Assembly (NCBI GenBank): GCA_937859825.1
Contig: CALMAP010000065.1
Coordinates: forward strand, 1 to 6,150
Reading direction: 5' to 3'
Source of the DNA: an uncultured Terriglobus sp.
Lineage (GTDB): Bacteria; Acidobacteriota; Terriglobia; Terriglobales; Acidobacteriaceae
Length of the DNA stretch: 6,150 bases
Of the stretch, positions 1-5,782 are shown in pieces (within the stretch, counting starts at the first letter, position 1; every line of letters begins with the position of its first letter). Both the position numbers and the translations under genes were made by a program. The notes under the pieces were generated by a model. It made no database searches. It saw only the letters and a program-made list of their open reading frames with translations, and was not told where the DNA came from.

Positions 1-74
1 GTGAGCTTTCGCCACTGTACGAGATGGTGAAGGAAGGCATCGATCTGGAAAAGGTAGAGTGGACCGCCCACTAA
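1..74 (+). CDS. iscS: cysteine desulfurase IscS, C-terminal end only
   Basis: Only the last 23 codons and the TAA stop (72-74) are in the window; the in-frame codons begin at position 3. The peptide starts ELSPLYEM, continues through KEGIDL and ends EWTAH. This matches the C-terminal tail of IscS-type cysteine desulfurases; E. coli IscS has RELSPLWEM and ends EWAHH. IscS is a PLP enzyme that converts cysteine to alanine and passes the persulfide sulfur to IscU, and its C-terminal region is part of the IscU docking surface. The downstream iscU and A-type carrier genes support the call. The catalytic lysine and cysteine lie outside the window, so activity cannot be judged. NifS-like desulfurases are the alternative, but the tail fits IscS better. 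Confidence 0.88.
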   Translation, partial: ELSPLYEMVKEGIDLEKVEWTAH

Positions 75-133
75 ACCTGAGTCCGGGATAAAGTAGGTGC
101 AAGCGAGTAGATCCACTGCGAGGTGCTAAGCCA

Positions 134-391
134 ATGCATGATGTAGTGATTGTTGGTGTTCCGCTGATCGCGATTCTTGCTGGTATCTTTTTTAGTCGCA
201 GTGACGTAAAAGATTTGCGGGGAGAGATCAAGGATCTTCGGTCTGAGATGCAGTCGCGGTTTACCGAAGTTCAATCCCGATTCAACAAGGTGGAAGATCA
301 TTTGGGCCGAATTGATGCAGATCTTCGGCAGTTCTATCACCTGACCGGCAAGCTCGAGGCGCGCATGGATTCCATGGAGAAACGGTCTTAG
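134..391 (+). CDS. small membrane-anchored heptad-repeat (coiled-coil) protein inside the isc locus
   Basis: This 85-residue protein has no function I recognise. Residues 3-20 form one hydrophobic segment (VVIVGVPLIAILAGIFF), probably an N-terminal membrane anchor. From residue 26 to 81 the chain divides into eight consecutive heptads, each ending in a hydrophobic residue: I32, M39, V46, V53, I60, F67, L74 and M81. A second hydrophobic residue lies three or four places earlier in most of them. Neighbouring heptads are near copies (KDLRGEI/KDLRSEM, QSRFTEV/QSRFNKV), suggesting growth by duplication. It should be a charged, parallel or antiparallel coiled coil projecting from the membrane. The ATG at 134 has a GAGGTG-like ribosome site at 120-125. 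It lies 59 bp after iscS and 91 bp before iscU, on the same strand, and its base composition is visibly lower in GC than iscU. A role in cluster assembly is not shown; it may simply be inserted here. Confidence 0.72.
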   Translation: MHDVVIVGVPLIAILAGIFFSRSDVKDLRGEIKDLRSEMQSRFTEVQSRFNKVEDHLGRIDADLRQFYHLTGKLEARMDSMEKRS

Positions 392-402
392 TCAACGTCT
401 TA

Positions 403-431
403 GTCCGCAAGTTCCAAGTAGAACTGCGGGC
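403..431 (+). other. intergenic stem-loop upstream of iscU
   Basis: Between the coiled-coil gene and iscU, CCGC (405-408) plus AGTTC (410-414) pair with GAACT (421-425) plus GCGG (426-429). A409 is bulged out and the loop is CAAGTA (415-420). Outer pairs 404/430 (wobble) and 403/431 extend the stem. No T-run follows, so it is a poor intrinsic terminator. It could be an mRNA processing or stability element for iscU. Function is inferred only from its position. Confidence 0.35.
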
Positions 432-482
432 ATCTAAATAGCAGCTTTCGCTCAAGGTTCGGTACAGTACAGGAGAAACACC

Positions 483-911
483 ATGGCATACAGCGACAAG
501 GTAGTCGATCACTACGAAAATCCCCGCAACGTCGGCACCCTCGATAAGAGTTCCGCTGAAGTCGGCACCGGTCTGGTCGGCGCGCCGGAGTGCGGCGACG
601 TGATGCGCCTGCAGATCAAGGTCAATCCCGACACCCAGGTGATCGAGGACGCCAAGTTCAAGACCTTTGGCTGCGGCTCCGCCATCGCCAGTTCATCGCT
701 CGCGACCGAGTGGGTCAAGGGCAAGACGGTTGCCGAGGCACTCGCCATCTCCAACACCGAAATCGTGAAGGAGCTTGCGCTTCCTCCCGTGAAGATTCAC
801 TGCTCGGTTCTGGCGGAAGACGCGATTCGCGCCGCTATAGGCGACTGGAAGAAGAAGAACAACGTAAACGAGCAGGTTGCTCAGCCAGAACTCGCAGGCG
901 CAGCGAACTAA
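483..911 (+). CDS. iscU: iron-sulfur cluster scaffold protein IscU
   Basis: This 142-residue cytosolic scaffold accepts sulfur from IscS, holds a nascent [2Fe-2S] cluster and passes it on. All ligand positions are present: C37 in APECGD with D39, C64 in FGCGSA, and H106-C107 in KIHCSVLAEDA. The LPPVK motif at residues 100-104 is the known HscA chaperone recognition site of IscU proteins, so a chaperone-assisted release step is expected even though hscA/hscB are not in this window. D39 and the short SUF-free layout favour IscU over SufU, which carries an extra insertion and zinc binding. E. coli IscU has 128 residues; the extra length here is a C-terminal tail after about residue 127, rich in Asn, Gln and Ala. 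AGGAGA at 471-476 sets the ATG at 483. It follows iscS and the coiled-coil gene and precedes an A-type carrier, an isc order interrupted by one foreign-looking gene. Confidence 0.96.
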   Translation: MAYSDKVVDHYENPRNVGTLDKSSAEVGTGLVGAPECGDVMRLQIKVNPDTQVIEDAKFKTFGCGSAIASSSLATEWVKGKTVAEALAISNTEIVKELALPPVKIHCSVLAEDAIRAAIGDWKKKNNVNEQVAQPELAGAAN

Positions 912-930
912 CTTTCTGGAGCAAATTACC

Positions 931-976
931 TGGCTTCACCCCTGCTCTCATCCCTGTGAGTGCAGGGGTGAGGCCA
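931..976 (+). other. long stem-loop between iscU and iscA
   Basis: Positions 931-945 pair with 962-976 over 15 bp with a single G-U wobble (935/972). The core is CACCCCTGC (937-945) against GCAGGGGTG (962-970). After one T-T mismatch (946/961) an inner stem CTCA/TGAG (947-950/957-960) closes a six-base loop. There is no T-run on either side, so it is not a standard Rho-independent terminator. It ends 15 bases before the iscA ribosome site. A stem of this length between two genes of one operon commonly uncouples mRNA stability or expression of the flanking genes; that role is inferred here. Confidence 0.6.
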
Positions 977-991
977 TTGCTGCGACAGTGC

Positions 992-997
992 AGGAGA
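992..997 (+). promoter_or_regulatory. ribosome binding site fixing the iscA start
   Basis: AGGAGA lies four bases upstream of the ATG at 1002; the Shine-Dalgarno core AGGAG leaves five. The next in-frame ATG is codon 14, without a comparable site, and after that only codon 60, which is inside the conserved fold. The unusual N-terminal extension of the A-type carrier therefore looks genuinely translated. Confidence 0.7.
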
Positions 998-1001
998 AGA
1001 T

Positions 1002-1475
1002 ATGTCCGTAGTGGGAATCAGCACAAGCACCAGCCAGGAGATGAGCGCCACTGCGCCCGCGACCGGTACGGCCCAGTATTCGAGCCCTATTGTCGAGCCA
1101 GTGGCACAGCCTGAAGGCAACGCGAAGGCGCAAAACATCCAGGTGACTGAGAAAGCGCTGAAGCGTATCCGCGCCGCCATGAAGAAGGAAGGTGTGTCGG
1201 CGGAGCAGGGCGGCCTTCGCCTCGGCATCACAGGCGGCGGCTGCTCCGGCCTCAGCTACAACATTCGCTTCGATTCCCAACCGCGTGAGCGTGACCGCGT
1301 CTACCACTACGAGCAGGAAAGTGACCCGGTTCAGATCTTTGTCGACCCAAAGAGCTTTCTGTATCTAAGCGGTATGGTGCTCGATTTTGAAGAGACGCTG
1401 ATGCGCCAGGGCTTTAATTTCATCAACCCGCACAGCACCAAAAGCTGCGGTTGCGGCTCCAGCTTCTCCGCATAG
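1002..1475 (+). CDS. iscA: A-type iron-sulfur carrier (IscA/ErpA/HesB family) with N-terminal extension
   Basis: The protein has 157 residues. The A-type fold starts near residue 46 (IQVTEKALKRI) and carries the three family cysteines: C81 in GGGCSGLSY, and C149 and C151 in the C-terminal SCGCGSSF. These bind iron or a [2Fe-2S]/[4Fe-4S] cluster, and the protein hands clusters from the IscU scaffold to apo-enzymes in the cytosol. Family members such as E. coli IscA (107 residues) and ErpA (114) lack the first 45 residues seen here, which are rich in Ser, Thr, Ala, Pro and Gln, have no cysteine and look disordered. The stretch is too polar to be a signal peptide. Whether it is IscA or ErpA in the strict sense cannot be settled from sequence by eye; the neighbour iscU favours the isc assignment. 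It lies 90 bp after iscU across a strong stem-loop and is followed by a terminator-like hairpin. Confidence 0.9.
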   Translation: MSVVGISTSTSQEMSATAPATGTAQYSSPIVEPVAQPEGNAKAQNIQVTEKALKRIRAAMKKEGVSAEQGGLRLGITGGGCSGLSYNIRFDSQPRERDRVYHYEQESDPVQIFVDPKSFLYLSGMVLDFEETLMRQGFNFINPHSTKSCGCGSSFSA

Positions 1476-1492
1476 CACAAAGACAGAACATT

Positions 1493-1520
1493 AGGCCCGG
1501 ACGAGTCCGGACCTTCTTCC
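1493..1520 (+). terminator. probable Rho-independent terminator of the isc locus
   Basis: AGGCCCGGA (1493-1501) pairs with TCCGGACCT (1506-1514) around a CGAG loop, with one C-A mismatch (1496/1511). The plus strand then runs TTCTTCC, a moderate pyrimidine/T tail. It lies 17 bases after the iscA stop and between convergent genes. On the minus strand the tail is poorer, so it serves iscA better than the small gene opposite. Confidence 0.6.
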
Positions 1521-1523
1521 CTG

Positions 1524-1682
1524 CTAGATACCGCGCCCGCGCCCGAAGACGAGATACAGAATCACCAGCAGAACGATAAGGCTAAGACCGCCGCCGCCAT
1601 AGTAGCCGACGCCTGGACCCATATAGTAGCCGCCGCCTCCGAAGAGAAGCAGGAGCAGGACGAGAATGAGAATGAGTGGCAT
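1524..1682 (-). CDS. 52-residue hydrophobic Leu/Gly-rich membrane protein (DUF3309-like)
   Basis: From the ATG at 1682 the product is a tiny protein with two hydrophobic segments, residues about 2-14 (mostly Leu, Ile and Val) and about 33-46. They are joined by a Gly/Tyr stretch with two copies of a GGGGYY/GYYGGGG pattern around residue 24. The end is GRGRGI. This layout resembles the small DUF3309-type proteins, which have no known role; the likeness is from memory of their shape, not a search. It should sit in the inner membrane as a hairpin. No good ribosome site is visible before the ATG. The open frame continues upstream into the opposite strand of dnaB, but that part is a shadow. It converges with iscA and is divergent from dnaB. 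Confidence 0.62.
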   Translation of the reverse strand: MPLILILVLLLLLFGGGGYYMGPGVGYYGGGGLSLIVLLVILYLVFGRGRGI

Positions 1683-1781
1683 GGTGAGTCGTGAGATGGC
1701 GTTGTCTACTTTTCTGTCGCCTCGATTTCGTAAGAAGCAGATATGCTGAGTTCTGCGTAGCCACGCACCGTCGAGTCGTCC

Positions 1782-3158
1782 ATGGCCACTTATCTGCAAA
1801 TCGTCGAACGTGAAGGTCTTCCCGCATCCGTCCACACGGAGCGAGTGATCCTCGGCTCCATGCTGTCCGATCCGGTTGCCGTGGTGGACGCGACCGCGCG
1901 TCTGTTGTCGGATGACTTCTCTCTCGATTCGCACCGCCGCATTTACGCCGCAATGATTGAACTGGCGGAACTGAGCCACGCCATCGACTACGTCACGGTC
2001 ATCGCCCAGCTCTCGCAGAAGAAGGAGCTTGAGGCCGTGGGAGGCCGCGCCTACGTGATGTCGCTGACCGAGGACCTGCCAAGGCACCTCTCCGTCGAGC
2101 GCTACGTCCAGATCGTCAAGGACAAATCCATCCTGCGGCAACTCATGCAGGTCTGCGAAATGGGGCTGAATCGCGCCGCAGACCAGAGCGAGACCTCCCT
2201 CGACATTCTGGGCACGGTCGAAACGCGGCTGCTTGAGATCAGCGACAACGCCATCAAGCGCGGCTTTAGCGACATCGGCCAGATCGTGCAGGAGAGCTTC
2301 GGCTCCATCGATCAGCTCTACGAGCAGGGTCGCGAGATCACCGGGCTGGAGACGCACTACACCGAGTTCGATCGCATGACAAGCGGCCTGCAAAAGAGCG
2401 ACCTGATGATCATCGCCGCGCGCCCGTCCATGGGCAAAACGGCATGGGCCATCAACATCGCGCAGAACTGCGCGGTGCGCGACCAGAAGGTGGTCGCCGT
2501 CTTCTCACTGGAAATGTCGAAGGAGTCGCTGCTTCGCCGCATGCTGGCTAGCGAGGCGCTGGTGAACTCCCGCAAGATCCAGACCGGCTTCCTGCCGCGC
2601 GAAGACAAGCAGAAGCTGATCAACGCGCTGGACCGGCTGATGAGTTCGCGCATGTTCATTGACGACACGCCCGGCATCACCCTCACGGAGATGCGGGCCA
2701 AGGTGCGCCGTCTGAAGCAGCAAGAGGGCGCGCTGGACCTGATCCTGATCGACTACCTGCAACTGATGACCATGGCCGCTGGGCCCGGCGGGCGCCGACC
2801 GGAGAATCGCAATCAGGAGGTCTCCGCCATCAGCCGCGGCCTGAAGGCGCTGGCGAAGGAGATGGGCGTGCCCGTAGTTGCCCTCTCGCAGCTCTCGCGC
2901 GGTTCCGAGCAGCGCCAGGGCGACAAGAAGCCCCTGCTGAGCGATCTACGTGAGTCGGGTTCCATCGAGCAGGACGCCGATGTGGTCTGCTTCATCCACC
3001 GCGAGGAGTACTACGACCGCGAGAACGAGGACATCAAGGGCCAGGCGGAGATCATCATCGCCAAGCAGCGTAACGGCCCTACCGGCTCCATCAAGATGGC
3101 GTACCTCGCGGACTACACCCGGTTTGAGAACCTTCAGCAGGGTGGCGGCGATTACTAA
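1782..3158 (+). CDS. dnaB: replicative DNA helicase DnaB
   Basis: This 458-residue protein is full length for the family (E. coli DnaB, 471). It is the hexameric ring helicase that unwinds the chromosome fork 5' to 3', driven by ATP, and contacts primase and the clamp loader. Residues about 13-120 form the N-terminal helical domain (LPASVHTERVILGSML at its start), followed by a linker helix near 160-185. The RecA-like motor covers about 186-455. It has Walker A ARPSMGKT (213-220, K219, T220), the catalytic glutamate E244 in FSLEMS, Walker B LILIDYLQLM (D324), a SQLSRGSEQR segment (369-378), DLRESGSIEQDAD (388-400), and the arginine-finger loop KQRNGPTG (428-435). No intein interrupts the motor. 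The ATG at 1782 has only a poor ribosome site, but the next methionine, at codon 27, would remove conserved residues. It stands alone, with no ribosomal protein L9 gene nearby, and a composite palindrome follows 20 bp after its stop. Confidence 0.97.
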   Translation: MATYLQIVEREGLPASVHTERVILGSMLSDPVAVVDATARLLSDDFSLDSHRRIYAAMIELAELSHAIDYVTVIAQLSQKKELEAVGGRAYVMSLTEDLPRHLSVERYVQIVKDKSILRQLMQVCEMGLNRAADQSETSLDILGTVETRLLEISDNAIKRGFSDIGQIVQESFGSIDQLYEQGREITGLETHYTEFDRMTSGLQKSDLMIIAARPSMGKTAWAINIAQNCAVRDQKVVAVFSLEMSKESLLRRMLASEALVNSRKIQTGFLPREDKQKLINALDRLMSSRMFIDDTPGITLTEMRAKVRRLKQQEGALDLILIDYLQLMTMAAGPGGRRPENRNQEVSAISRGLKALAKEMGVPVVALSQLSRGSEQRQGDKKPLLSDLRESGSIEQDADVVCFIHREEYYDRENEDIKGQAEIIIAKQRNGPTGSIKMAYLADYTRFENLQQGGGDY

Positions 3159-3178
3159 GCCTGTTTACCTTCAGGTGT

Positions 3179-3323
3179 AGTCAGGAGGGAGCCGTGGCCT
3201 TCAGGCCACGGAACAAGACGGAAAAGGAGAAGGGCTTTAGCCCTGGTTAACGCATTCCAGGGTTAAAGCCCGCTAATGGTTCTCTTTGTTCAGGGGCCTG
3301 AAGGCCCCTGCTCCCTCCTGACT
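3179..3323. repeat. 145-bp composite palindrome with three nested hairpins
   Basis: The outer arms, 3179-3192 and 3310-3323, are perfect 14-bp inverted copies (AGTCAGGAGGGAGC). Inside are three hairpins. The first, 3192-3211, has an 8-bp stem (CCGTGGCC) and a TTCA loop. The second, 3232-3271, has a 15-bp stem with one G-U pair and a 10-base loop. The third, 3291-3310, has an 8-bp stem (CAGGGGCC) and a TGAA loop. GAACAA (3211-3216) also matches TTGTTC (3286-3291). All levels share one centre near 3251, so the whole block is one imperfect palindrome able to form a cruciform or cloverleaf. It encodes nothing. I recall similar GGGCTTTAGCCC/GGCCTTCAGGCC intergenic repeats in acidobacterial genomes, which suggests a dispersed REP/BIME-like or MITE-like element. 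It may also end dnaB transcription, although no T-run follows any stem. No clear target-site duplication is visible. Confidence 0.8.
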
Positions 3324-3379
3324 TGATTCGAAAGGGAGACAGCCCCTAATGCTGCACTATATCTAAGGTAAACATCTAT

Positions 3380-3384
3380 AGGAG
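3380..3384 (+). promoter_or_regulatory. ribosome binding site of the frameshifted exported-protein gene
   Basis: AGGAG, eight bases before the ATG at 3393, supports that start and shows that the disrupted gene kept a good translation signal. Confidence 0.6.
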
Positions 3385-3392
3385 TACTGCCG

Positions 3393-3793
3393 ATGTGCAG
3401 TTCCTTTTCGCGCTCCTTCGTAGTTCTCGCAACGGCTTCGATGTCGGTCACCATTGCGGCCCAAATTAAGTCTGACGTTCGTAAGGGACCGCATGGCCTG
3501 AGTGGATACACGGTACTCTTGCCCATACCGAATCAAGGCTACCTGCCGACGAAACTCATCGTTTCTCGTAAGGGAAAGGTGGTCCGCAAGTTCGCCGGGG
3601 ATCCGTTCGTGTGGAACTGGATGTTCGTGGACGATGGCCGTAAGGTAGCGATTGAAGCTGGGCGGCTACACTTCGTGATGAACTGCTACCTCATAGATAT
3701 CCGCACGGGCAATGAGAAGACCAACAGGATTGCTTCACCGGACCTCGGGAGGACTCCCCGCAGTGGCTGAAGGATCTGCTGAACAACAAGTAA
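3393..3793 (+). pseudogene. exported hypothetical protein, frameshifted near its 3' end
   Basis: The open frame runs 125 codons to a TGA at 3768-3770. It begins with a signal-peptide-like stretch (FVVLATASMSVTIAAQ, residues 9-24). A mature domain follows with W74 and W76, DDGRKVAIEAG (80-90), LHF (92-94) and C98-YLIDIRTG (98-105). After about residue 109 the frame turns into an unlikely tail (TNRIASP...). In the reading phase of position 3719, the sequence instead gives DQQDCF, then EDSPQWLKDLLNNK and a TAA at 3791-3793. That is a much more protein-like ending, and one I associate with this acidobacterial family (LHF...C...D...G...DCF...P.W...L). Restoring one base in AAGACC (about 3717-3722, AAG-GAC) joins the two parts into a 133-residue protein with a likely C98-C114 disulfide. 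It is therefore a recent one-base deletion, a sequencing error or, less likely, recoding; no classic slippery heptamer is present. Function is unknown. The next gene starts 29 bp after the restored stop. Confidence 0.6.
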
Positions 3794-3822
3794 AAGGGCA
3801 AGATATCCGCATCGAAAAGCGT

Positions 3823-4398
3823 ATGCGACACCCGGATTGCCGTCTTCTACCGTTTTCTTTCTTTGCCGCTGTGGCTCTGTTTGCTCCGTGCGCTGTGGCG
3901 CAGACCGTGGCTGCGGCACGAGCGCTGCCCATGTGCCCGGCCAATCAAGTCTCACTGGGTACCGACGACGAGAACGGCAACTTTAATGGCATGTCGCACA
4001 GCGGCACCCTTCTGGTACTCCGTAACCTGGGCAGTACGCCATGCCGCGTGGATGCTACCCCGCAGGTCACCTTTGCCGATGCCATGCATGACCTTGCCGC
4101 AAAAGGCGAGATGCAGGGCGCGCGCTTCATGCATCCCGGCCCCGTTATGCTGCCGGTTGTGATCGCGCCGGGTGCTGAAGTCACATCCAACCTGCGCTGG
4201 GTTTCAGGGGAGGTCTACGACAAGAACGTCTGCATTGCTCCGAGCAAGCTGACTCTGAAGATTGGTACGGGTTCGCAAACCGCAGCATTCGGTGGCCATC
4301 TCTGCGGCGACGGGGCAAAGGGCGGCGTCACCTATGAGATGACCCGCTTCGCGCCTGACCCTGTGTACAACCCGGCAGCCAAGCCAATCACGCGCTGA
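3823..4398 (+). CDS. secreted DUF4232-like protein
   Basis: With the ATG at 3823 the product has 191 residues and a clear signal peptide: RHPDCR, then a hydrophobic core LLPFSFFAAVALFAP, and a probable cleavage AVA-Q27. C23 is preceded by proline and does not make a lipobox, so it is a free exported protein rather than a lipoprotein. The mature part starts with C38-P-A-N-Q-V-S-L-G and has LLVLRNLGSTPC (63-74), the pattern of DUF4232 proteins, a beta-sandwich domain of unknown role. C38/C74 and C137/C161 could form two disulfides. Longer starts lie inside the preceding gene and would bury the signal peptide, so I reject them; the ribosome site at 3823 is weak. It follows the frameshifted exported-protein gene by 29 bp and may be co-transcribed with it. 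Its stop overlaps the opposing glycosyltransferase gene by 11 bp. Confidence 0.78.
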   Translation: MRHPDCRLLPFSFFAAVALFAPCAVAQTVAAARALPMCPANQVSLGTDDENGNFNGMSHSGTLLVLRNLGSTPCRVDATPQVTFADAMHDLAAKGEMQGARFMHPGPVMLPVVIAPGAEVTSNLRWVSGEVYDKNVCIAPSKLTLKIGTGSQTAAFGGHLCGDGAKGGVTYEMTRFAPDPVYNPAAKPITR

Positions 4399-5683
4399 AC
4401 TCTCCAGTGCGAAGGTGACGCTTTGAATCGGCAATAGTCGTATCGCAGACCGAATTCGGCAGCTTATACCAGCATGCCAGCGCAAGCAAGGCAATCAGAG
4501 CAAGACACTTGATTTGCGCGGAGAACGCCGCACCCGAGTGGATGGCTTCTGACTCGAAGGAAAACAGGATTCCGAAGCAGATGAAGTAAGCAGTAAAAAC
4601 CCTTTCAGACAATGACTTTTTGCTCTTGTCTACGGCGTAAAGGACGAGCAGAACAAAAGGCACATATAAGTGCATCAACGTATAGTCGTGGGATGTCGGG
4701 GGCAAAAGTACGGCTACAACAGAGAGACTGAGTATCTGGTTGAGCAGTGGAAGACGCCTGATTCGCAGGAAGTAGAGCAGAATGCCGAAACTCCCAACTG
4801 CAAGTAAGTAAAGAGATAAGACCTTCTCCGGGGCCCTTCTAGTCCCGGCAGTGAAAAACAATCTCTTGATAAAGCCGAAAATCGAATGGTCGAAGCTGGT
4901 TTCCAAAGGCAGATAGTGGAGCATAAAGTGCTCCCGATTATCAGCCAAACCTGCAGCGATTCCGTGTGAAGCGACAGCAACGGAAGGCCCGAGGATCCAA
5001 AGGGACGCAAAATTGATAGCGGCAATAGAGAGAACGCCCACGATCATTGGTTTCCAATGTTTCCGTGACAAAAAGAGTGCGAAATACACTCCCGGAAAGA
5101 TTTTCATGGACGTGGCGATACCGAAGAGGATCGCAGCCGTGTAGAGGTAGCCGCTTAGATAACAGTATGTGGCGCCCGCAATGAGCAGGAATATGTAGAT
5201 TTCAACATTCCCCTGCCGGTACGCAAACCAGAAGGGAAACGAAAACAGCAGCGTGAGCGCCGTAAAGCTGGCTGCGCTAAGCCAACTTATACCTCGGGTG
5301 ACAAGCTTGCGGGTAAACCAGGCAGCCGAGGCAGCCGTAGGTACCCAGGCCGTTAGAATAAGGAGCCGTAAGTCGTGTCTGAAGAGGTAGAGCGCTTTAT
5401 AGAGAAAGGCAACTGGTGCTGGGTAGGCAAATAGTGGACCCAGCCTTGGATCCGGCGAGAAAAACAGTGCCTCGCGGAAGTGAAGGAAGCGATAAAAGTA
5501 AGTTCTTAAATCAGGTTGCCCGGGCGACGGGGTCAAAGGATTGTTGTAGGGGTAGCCCAGGTGCAAGCGAAACCTGCAGATTGCAATAAAAACAGCAGCA
5601 GCAATGCCCAGAAAAGCATTGATGAACAAGAACAGCTTGACAGGTGCCGGAAGAGGACGGCTTTCAGCGCCGTTCAAGCTCAT
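4388..5683 (-). CDS. GT-C membrane glycosyltransferase, GT87/DUF2029-like
   Basis: This 431-residue multi-spanning protein has about nine or ten hydrophobic segments, for example residues 15-37, 86-101, 107-123, 136-153, 162-180, 213-232, 289-306, 317-329, 338-351, 363-376 and 391-405. The family signs I can see are an acidic residue in the first outer loop (P57-D58-L), RQGNVE (156-161, the RxGQ-type motif), K194-I-F-P197 in the following helix, DHSIFG (265-270) and SHDYTLMHLYVPF (331-343). GT87 enzymes use polyprenyl-phosphate sugars and act on the periplasmic face; some are mannosyltransferases. The sugar here is unknown. GAGGAC (minus strand, complement of 5690-5695) lies seven bases before the ATG and sets the start. 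GC is visibly lower than in dnaB, with some rows under 40%. It is convergent with the DUF4232-like gene and divergent from the FAD oxidoreductase gene. A role in exopolysaccharide, O-antigen or lipid glycosylation is inferred. Confidence 0.82.
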   Translation of the reverse strand: MSLNGAESRPLPAPVKLFLFINAFLGIAAAVFIAICRFRLHLGYPYNNPLTPSPGQPDLRTYFYRFLHFREALFFSPDPRLGPLFAYPAPVAFLYKALYLFRHDLRLLILTAWVPTAASAAWFTRKLVTRGISWLSAASFTALTLLFSFPFWFAYRQGNVEIYIFLLIAGATYCYLSGYLYTAAILFGIATSMKIFPGVYFALFLSRKHWKPMIVGVLSIAAINFASLWILGPSVAVASHGIAAGLADNREHFMLHYLPLETSFDHSIFGFIKRLFFTAGTRRAPEKVLSLYLLAVGSFGILLYFLRIRRLPLLNQILSLSVVAVLLPPTSHDYTLMHLYVPFVLLVLYAVDKSKKSLSERVFTAYFICFGILFSFESEAIHSGAAFSAQIKCLALIALLALACWYKLPNSVCDTTIADSKRHLRTGEFSA

Positions 5684-5782
5684 AAATAGGTCCTCGGGTT
5701 ATCCTCTGATATAGGCGCTCATTGCCAGGAGTGCGCTTCCGCTCCGTCACCTTGACTTCAGAATGGATAAAAAGAGTTTTTC

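Noticed and set aside
412..440. Possible promoter TTCCAA-17 bp-TAAATA before iscU
   Set aside because: Each box matches the sigma-70 consensus at only about three of six positions, and the -35 overlaps the stem-loop.
590..1114. Plus-strand 174-codon frame overlapping iscU and the iscA start
   Set aside because: Arg-rich translation in a shifted frame of iscU, with no ribosome site; it is a shadow.
1524..2393. Minus-strand open frame of 289 codons across the dnaB 5' region
   Set aside because: Codons before 1682 are antisense to conserved DnaB sequence and show no coherent protein family pattern; only the final 52 residues look real.
1782..3158. Intein or insertion in dnaB, a common intein site
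   Set aside because: Walker A, Walker B and the later motifs are continuous and total length is normal.
3323..3363. Possible promoter boxes (TTGATT, GAGACA, TATATC) leading to the gene at 3393
   Set aside because: No pair combines a good -35, a good -10 and normal spacing, so I could not choose one.
3712..3822. Upstream start for the DUF4232-like protein
   Set aside because: It lies inside the preceding gene, and the added residues would put 37 polar residues before the signal peptide.
5752..5782. TTGACT as a -35 box for the FAD oxidoreductase gene
   Set aside because: A correctly spaced -10 would fall on GAGTTT-like sequence next to the start codon, leaving no room for a leader.
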